Assembly: GCA_016763615.1 (NCBI GenBank)
Contig: JAESTJ010000059.1
Coordinates: 1-7,633 of the forward strand
DNA length: 7,633 nt
Direction: 5' to 3'
Source of the DNA: Minisyncoccota bacterium
GTDB taxonomy: Bacteria; Patescibacteriota; Minisyncoccia; Phycocordibacterales; UBA2100
Made by a program: the position numbers and the translations under genes. Numbering within the stretch: the stretch's first letter is position 1; every line of letters begins with the position of its first letter. Under the pieces are notes generated by a model. It saw only the letters and a program-made list of their open reading frames with translations. It was not told the DNA's origin and did no database searches. This document shows positions 4,362 to 7,633 of the stretch, piece by piece.

Positions 4362-4381
4362 GGAGGTGGACTAAAAAGTCC
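4362..4381. repeat. Partial fifth copy of the GGAGGTGG core, with hairpin
   Basis: GGAGGTGG (4362-4369) runs into a 5-bp hairpin, GGACT-AAAA-AGTCC (4368-4381). It shares 8 bases with the boundary-repeat core and likewise runs into a small hairpin, but lacks the CCAC-AGTTGCTAA arm. It lies upstream of ssrA near the -35 region. GGAGGTGG is also close to a Shine-Dalgarno sequence, so chance is possible. Confidence 0.35.
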
Positions 4382-4496
4382 AGAGCTCCCCAGTAAAGCG
4401 GCGAGTGGTTTGTTTTCGCCGCCGTACGTTTCGTTCTGATTCTACTAGTGTTAAAACAAGTAGAGTCAAAAAACAGTAGACGATGATAGTAATCAT
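4371..4496 (-). CDS. Possible 41-residue membrane peptide between smpB and ssrA
   Basis: From ATG at 4496 a short frame encodes MITIIVYCFLTLLVLTLVES followed by an arginine-rich tail (ERNVRRRKQTTRR) and a TAG at 4371. Residues 2-18 are strongly hydrophobic and the tail is positive, so it would insert with the tail inside. AAAGGAG ends 7 nt before the ATG, a good Shine-Dalgarno on the smpB transcript. The frame also runs through a GC-rich hairpin (4398-4422) and the hairpin at 4368-4381, so the sequence may instead serve as RNA structure. I recognise no family. The longer overlapping reading from 4530 lacks these supports. Confidence 0.4.
   Translation of the reverse strand: MITIIVYCFLTLLVLTLVESERNVRRRKQTTRRFTGELWTF
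4398..4422. other. GC-rich hairpin between smpB and ssrA
   Basis: GCGGCGA (4398-4404) pairs with TCGCCGC (4416-4422) around an 11-nt loop. On the minus strand it is followed by TTTACT, too weak a T-tract for a confident terminator. It could attenuate smpB read-through into ssrA or act as a processing site. It lies inside the possible 41-residue frame. Confidence 0.4.
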
Positions 4497-4562
4497 AAGG
4501 TTTCTCCTTTGTTGTACCACCTTTAAACACTCATGTGTGTTATTTGCAACGAACTCCCTATC

Positions 4563-5006
4563 TTACTTGCGCTTCATCTCTCGCTCGATTGAGATTTTTG
4601 TTTGGCGTTTTTTGATTTTCTCACGTTTGTCCTTTTGCTTTTTACCACGAGCAAGAGCGAACGAAAGCTTCAATACGCGACCTTTATTATACAACGAAAT
4701 AGGCACTATTGTCAATCCTTTAGCCACATCAGCGCTTGCAAGCTCTAACAATTCCTTTTTCGAGAGCAATAAGCGGCGTACTCGTTCAGGATCATAGGAA
4801 TCAGGGGTATTTTCGGCTTGATATGGCTGAATGGTGGCTCCTACGAGGTAGGCTTCACCGCCGCGCACTAAAACACGCGCCCCAGTTAAACTGCCGCGTT
4901 TTGCTCGAATAGACTTAACTTCGATGCCCAAAAGCTCAATTCCAGCCTCGAACTCCTTAAGAAGTTCAAAATCAAACCGAATGCGTTTATTTTGTATTAG
5001 CGCCAT
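4563..5006 (-). CDS. smpB: SsrA-binding protein SmpB
   Basis: The product has 147 residues, the usual SmpB length. SmpB binds the tRNA-like part of tmRNA and brings it to stalled ribosomes in the cytoplasm. Family features are NKRIRFDFELL (6-16), AGIELLGIEVKSIR (21-34), a LTGARVLVRGGEAYLVGATIQPY block, PERVRRLLLSKKEL, LTIVPISLYNKGRVLKLSFALARGKKQ, and a C-terminal basic tail (KDKREKIKKRQTK) that occupies the mRNA channel. The start at 5006 lies 6 nt after a TAGAGT box with no ribosome binding site, and the N-terminus fits the family. It stands upstream of ssrA on the same strand, the classical arrangement. Only a possible 41-residue frame and a hairpin lie between them. Confidence 0.96.
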   Translation of the reverse strand: MALIQNKRIRFDFELLKEFEAGIELLGIEVKSIRAKRGSLTGARVLVRGGEAYLVGATIQPYQAENTPDSYDPERVRRLLLSKKELLELASADVAKGLTIVPISLYNKGRVLKLSFALARGKKQKDKREKIKKRQTKISIEREMKRK

Positions 5007-5012
5007 ACAGAA

Positions 5013-5018
5013 ACTCTA
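5013..5018 (-). promoter_or_regulatory. smpB: -10 box (TAGAGT) of smpB
   Basis: TAGAGT on the minus strand, in the context TGATAGAGT, lies 6 nt before the smpB ATG. It suggests a leaderless message of its own, separate from the MYG1 gene upstream. The -35 region is not recognisable. Confidence 0.45.
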
Positions 5019-5056
5019 TCACAATCAGTCGCATGGTTTAAATGGAACGTAACTTT

Positions 5057-5100
5057 TACTATTTCAAGTGTATCGGTTAACCTATACACTTGAAATAGTA
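5057..5100. repeat. 44-bp palindrome downstream of the MYG1 gene
   Basis: TACTATTTCAAGTGTAT (5057-5073) pairs perfectly with 5084-5100. The central 10 nt are CGGTTAACCT, whose inner 8 bases are themselves palindromic, so all 44 bp are symmetric except one pair. No T-tract follows on either strand, which makes an intrinsic terminator unlikely. It lies 28 bp past the MYG1 stop and upstream of smpB. A second 44-bp palindrome with GTTAAC at its centre lies on the other side of the MYG1 gene. Confidence 0.85.
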
Positions 5101-5128
5101 TAATACAAGAAATTATGGATAATGAAGG

Positions 5129-6028
5129 TCAATCCTCATTCGACTTTGCCTGTTTTGCAAGTGCTAAGGCACCTTCTTTGCTCAGAGCAAATGCCATTGT
5201 CCGTGACAAATGACAGAATTTTGCGTCAGATACGTTACTAACTTTTTTAAATTCTTCATCTCGCAATCCAGCCCATTCTTTTGGAAACAGAACTCGTGTT
5301 TTGAATTCTCGCGGATGTATTCTCATGGCCTGAGCTTTCCACGAACCAGTAGTTTTATCGTAGGGCATGATAGCTACACCAAAAGGAGTATTGCTTGGGA
5401 ATAAGCGCGATGGAATCAGAGTTTCAAAGACTGGAATAGTATCGGAATAAGATTCTATTACTTCATTTATAATTTCTTTTGCGCGCATGTCACCATGAGC
5501 TTGAGCGATTGTGCGCTCAAGAATTCCTTTGGCAAAAGCAACAGCGTGAGGAAAACAGGTGTCAGGATTTATATTTTCACCCCAAGGTGCGCGAAATGCT
5601 TGCACTAAATTATCGATGGTCGTTGGGCGCAGAGTTTTGTGTTCTGGGTTCGGTGTATATGAATGAGAGCCATTATCGGCAGCATCGATATCTTGTACAA
5701 GTTGTTCGTCGACGAATTTTGCCACTTCGGCATTACCCGTTACGTCTACACCTACATGCTTCCACATCAAGCCAAACGCAGCATACGGAATTCCATTTTT
5801 TCGCACAGGACTTCCAAGTTGGTGGTGGTCAAACCGTTTTGTTTCGGGATCATATATACCACCTACATCAAGTACCCAATCTGCCGAGTGTATAATATCT
5901 TCGTCTCGAGTACGTATTATTTCGATTTCTTCTTTTCCGAGAGAGAGGGCTAATTCTAAAGTTGCAACGGCGAAAGCATCGTCGGCATGAAATTCGCCAC
6001 TGTGTGTCGCAATTAGTGTCCTTTTCAT
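5129..6028 (-). CDS. MYG1 family protein (DHH-like exonuclease)
   Basis: The product has 299 residues, a normal length for bacterial MYG1/UPF0160 (PF03690) proteins. The family is related to DHH phosphoesterases, and the yeast and human members are 3'-5' RNA exonucleases. Metal-binding motifs are visible: HSGEFHADDAFAVA (9-22), DVGGIYD (54-60) and RFDHHQ (65-70). Further family blocks are VQDIDAADNG and, in the C-terminal domain, LFPKEWAGLRDEE followed by FCHLSRTMAFALSKEGALALA. No signal peptide is present, so it is cytoplasmic. The start at 6028 lies 6 nt after TATAGT with no ribosome binding site. It diverges from ftsH and is followed by smpB after 122 bp. RNA cleavage is a reasonable but unproven role in bacteria. 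Confidence 0.92.
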   Translation of the reverse strand: MKRTLIATHSGEFHADDAFAVATLELALSLGKEEIEIIRTRDEDIIHSADWVLDVGGIYDPETKRFDHHQLGSPVRKNGIPYAAFGLMWKHVGVDVTGNAEVAKFVDEQLVQDIDAADNGSHSYTPNPEHKTLRPTTIDNLVQAFRAPWGENINPDTCFPHAVAFAKGILERTIAQAHGDMRAKEIINEVIESYSDTIPVFETLIPSRLFPSNTPFGVAIMPYDKTTGSWKAQAMRIHPREFKTRVLFPKEWAGLRDEEFKKVSNVSDAKFCHLSRTMAFALSKEGALALAKQAKSNED

Positions 6029-6034
6029 ATATGT

Positions 6035-6040
6035 ACTATA
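6035..6040 (-). promoter_or_regulatory. -10 box (TATAGT) of the MYG1 gene
   Basis: TATAGT on the minus strand is separated by 6 nt from the ATG at 6028, placing the transcription start at the ATG. No Shine-Dalgarno is present. The 44-bp palindrome at 6066-6109 lies about 26 bp upstream, overlapping where RNA polymerase or an upstream regulator would bind. Confidence 0.6.
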
Positions 6041-6065
6041 TCCGTCTTAACAATTTCAAACAAGA

Positions 6066-6109
6066 GTTACATTAGACTATGTCAGTTAACTGACATAGTT
6101 TAACGTAAC
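6066..6109. repeat. 44-bp palindrome in the MYG1-ftsH intergenic region
   Basis: The inner 24 bp (6076-6099) are a perfect palindrome, each half ACTATGTCAGTT or its complement, centred on GTTAAC. GTTAC (6066-6070) and GTAAC (6105-6109) extend the symmetry, with TTA/TAA between, so 44 nt are symmetric apart from two mismatched pairs. Both flanking genes point away, so this cannot be a terminator for either. An operator for the divergent pair, or a cruciform-forming element, fits better. Confidence 0.85.
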
Positions 6110-6132
6110 AGTGATAAGTTTCGTCGTAATAG

Positions 6133-6167
6133 TCCCTACAACCTACAGCCTACTCCCTACAACCTAA
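6133..6167. repeat. Degenerate heptamer tandem repeat
   Basis: Five consecutive 7-mers can be read: TCCCTAC, AACCTAC, AGCCTAC, TCCCTAC and AACCTAA. On the other strand the unit is GTAGGNN. It lies between the 44-bp palindrome and the ftsH promoter. It is not coding on either strand. Confidence 0.75.
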
Positions 6168-6191
6168 AACAGTGCATCCTTGACAGACTTG

Positions 6192-6200
6192 TGTTACAGT
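6192..6200 (+). promoter_or_regulatory. ftsH: Probable extended -10 of ftsH (TGTTACAGT)
   Basis: TG-T-TACAGT ends 10 nt before the ATG at 6211, so the leader would be only a few bases long. A perfect TTGACA lies at 6180-6185, but only 9 nt before TACAGT. That is too close for a normal -35, so its role is unclear. No Shine-Dalgarno precedes the ATG. Confidence 0.4.
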
Positions 6201-6210
6201 GTCCACCTAT

Positions 6211-7272
6211 ATGAATACACAGAAAAAGCCTATAACCAAGGGAGGAAAACAGGATTTAAAAAAGAATACAAACAAAAAGAAAAAGTCATCTATCGTTGCT
6301 ATGGCTAAGTTGCCACAAGGTAACTTCTGGATGCAACTGGTCATTACATTTGTTGTATTTGCATTGCTTCTCTCTGCGTATTCAACAGCTACAAATTTCT
6401 TTACTGAAAAGGAGACGGTTTCTCTATCACAATTAGCAACAGACATTAATGCTGGACTTGTAAGTGAAGTGGAAGTGAGCGGTGAGAATCTAAAAGTGAC
6501 CTACCCTGTAGTAACTGAGGGAACTCCTGATCCAATAGAATCAGGAGAACCAGAAGTGGTAGTTAAAAAGTCGAAGAAAGAATCCGAAGCTTCTCTTACA
6601 GAAACACTCGTAAATTATGGAGTCACTAATGAAACTCTAGTAGGGGTGAATATAATTATTGCGGATCCGAGCGGTTTTCGTTACTGGTTTGGAACGCTTG
6701 CACCACTTTTTATTCCTATTATTCTGATATTGATTATTATTTGGTATCTCTCACGACAAATGAAAGGAGGGTCGGGTATGCAGGCGTTTACCTTTGGACA
6801 AAGTAAGGCACGAATGATTAGTCCTGACGACAAAACTCAAAAAATTACATTCAAAGACGTCTCAGGAGCAAAGGAAGCAAAGGAAGAACTACTCGAAATT
6901 GTAGATTTTCTCAAGAACCCTAAAAAGTTTATTCAGATTGGAGCGACTATTCCTAAAGGTGTAATGCTTATGGGAGCCCCTGGAACAGGAAAAACACTCC
7001 TTGCTCGTGCTGTAGCGGGTGAGGCAAATGTACCATTCTTTACCATCTCTGGTTCAGAGTTTGTAGAGATGTTTGTAGGTGTTGGAGCGTCACGTGTTCG
7101 TGACCTGTTTAAGATGGCGAAGAAAATTGCTCCCGCGATTATTTTCATTGATGAAATTGATGCTGTGGGGCGAGTACGTGGAACGGGAGTAGGTGGAGGA
7201 AACGATGAGCGAGAACAAACACTTAACCAAATTCTTGTTGAAATGGATGGTTTTGAACCAAACGAAAAGTGA
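6211..7272 (+). CDS. ftsH: ATP-dependent zinc metalloprotease FtsH, N-terminal part (frameshifted)
   Basis: FtsH is a hexameric inner-membrane AAA+ protease that degrades misfolded membrane proteins and some tmRNA-tagged proteins. This frame gives 353 residues. It has a lysine-rich cytoplasmic N-terminus (1-38, longer than usual), TM1 at about 41-60, an extracytoplasmic domain (about 62-160), TM2 at 161-180, then the AAA+ module. The latter has Walker A GAPGTGKT (255-262), pore motif [15 protein letters not shown], Walker B IIFIDEID with D314-E315, and [18 protein letters not shown]. The frame stops at TGA (7270-7272) right after NEK. The family continues [14 protein letters not shown], which is found in another frame from 7269. 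One A is missing from the A4 run at 7265-7268 relative to an intact gene. GTG at 6199 is an alternative in-frame start, but ATG 6211 fits better. The protein would be inactive if the shift is real. Confidence 0.93.
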   Translation: MNTQKKPITKGGKQDLKKNTNKKKKSSIVAMAKLPQGNFWMQLVITFVVFALLLSAYSTATNFFTEKETVSLSQLATDINAGLVSEVEVSGENLKVTYPVVTEGTPDPIESGEPEVVVKKSKKESEASLTETLVNYGVTNETLVGVNIIIADPSGFRYWFGTLAPLFIPIILILIIIWYLSRQMKGGSGMQAFTFGQSKARMISPDDKTQKITFKDVSGAKEAKEELLEIVDFLKNPKKFIQIGATIPKGVMLMGAPGTGKTLLARAVAGEANVPFFTISGSEFVEMFVGVGASRVRDLFKMAKKIAPAIIFIDEIDAVGRVRGTGVGGGNDEREQTLNQILVEMDGFEPNEK

Positions 7273-7633
7273 TTATTATGGCAGCAACTAACCGCCCCGA
7301 TGTACTTGATCCTGCGCTATTGCGTCCAGGACGATTTGACCGACGAGTAACCATCGACTTACCTGACCGCGAGGGGAGAGAAGGAATTCTAAAAATCCAC
7401 TCGCGTAAAAAACCTCTTGGAGCTGATGTAGATTTGGTAGTTATCGCCGAGAGAACTCCAGGATTTTCAGGAGCGGATCTTGCGAGCCTTACAAACGAAG
7501 CTGCAATTCTTGCCGCACGCGAAGGGCGCAAGGAAGTTACTCAGTACGATCTTGTGCGCTCTATTGAGAAAGTAATGCTTGGCCCAGAACGAAAGAGTCA
7601 CGTGCTAAATAAAAAAGAAAAGAAAATTACTGC
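7269..7633 (+). CDS. ftsH: FtsH, continuation after the frameshift (partial)
   Basis: From 7269 the second frame continues the AAA+ domain without losing a residue: [27 protein letters not shown], including the sensor-1 asparagine and the conserved RPGRFDR arginines. The lid follows with [22 protein letters not shown]. The last residues ([17 protein letters not shown]) are those that normally stand a few positions before the HEAGH zinc site, which lies beyond the window edge. The sequence has normal coding character with no further stops, so the break is a recent event or a sequence error rather than an old pseudogene. Confidence 0.88.
   Translation, partial: MIIMAATNRPDVLDPALLRPGRFDRRVTIDLPDREGREGILKIHSRKKPLGADVDLVVIAERTPGFSGADLASLTNEAAILAAREGRKEVTQYDLVRSIEKVMLGPERKSHVLNKKEKKIT

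Noticed and set aside
4309..4530. 73-residue minus-strand frame overlapping the ssrA leader
   Set aside because: It runs through the tmRNA promoter and leader hairpin, has no ribosome binding site, and its composition is unlike a protein. The 41-residue frame in another phase is better supported.
5479..5953. Plus-strand frames of 138 and 96 residues opposite MYG1
   Set aside because: They are shadows of a well-conserved minus-strand gene and have no recognisable features.
6180..6200. TTGACA (6180) as the -35 of ftsH
   Set aside because: It is only 9 nt from TACAGT, and no -10 box stands 16-18 nt downstream of it.
7261..7275. Programmed frameshifting in ftsH as the preferred explanation
   Set aside because: The site is not a full slippery heptamer and no stimulatory structure is visible. 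A missing A in the run is simpler.
7223..7531. 102-residue minus-strand frame opposite ftsH
   Set aside because: It lies opposite conserved FtsH coding sequence and has no promoter or family resemblance.

Overview
The window looks like part of a small, AT-rich bacterial genome of the Candidate Phyla Radiation (Patescibacteria, Parcubacteria-like). This is an inference. It rests on small genes with single-gene promoters, many ATGs lying 6-8 nt after a -10 box with no Shine-Dalgarno (leaderless style), an AbrB/MazE-type mini-regulator of a kind I associate with these bacteria, a tmRNA tag ending FAYA, and short hypothetical proteins. No 16S rRNA or ribosomal protein is present to confirm it.

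Layout. 1-94: start of an unidentified minus-strand gene. 209-565: minus-strand one-helix membrane protein with a clear ribosome binding site and its own terminator. 682-1236: DUF924 protein. 1238-1301: AT-rich long inverted repeat built on a 12-nt tandem unit. 1319-1498: small AbrB/MazE-like DNA-binding protein starting at TTG. 1527-1556: ACTAGAA operator, then a LexA-like self-cleaving repressor (1605-2270). 2296-3925: a row of short units separated by repeated sites, holding a hypothetical gene, an alpha/beta hydrolase and a non-coding unit. 3914-4298: tmRNA (ssrA), minus strand, with a terminator downstream and a leader hairpin upstream. 4371-4496: possible 41-residue membrane peptide. 4563-5006: smpB. 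5129-6028: MYG1-family exonuclease, bracketed by two 44-bp palindromes. 6133-6167: heptamer repeat. 6211 to the end: ftsH, broken by a one-base frameshift at 7265-7272 and cut off by the window edge.

How the parts fit. smpB and ssrA lie next to each other on the same strand and together form the trans-translation ribosome rescue system. FtsH is one of the proteases known to degrade tmRNA-tagged proteins. The 3' end of ssrA is a classical integration target for tyrosine recombinases. Here its terminal 10 bp (GGAGGTGGGG on the plus strand) recurs three more times at 2296, 2862 and 3700; the copy at 2296 is one base shorter. Each of these copies is followed by a related arm, and the two coding units between sites hold one gene each. 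This resembles an integron-like cassette array anchored in the tmRNA gene. It is the most unusual thing in the window. No recombinase is encoded here, so the mechanism is inference.
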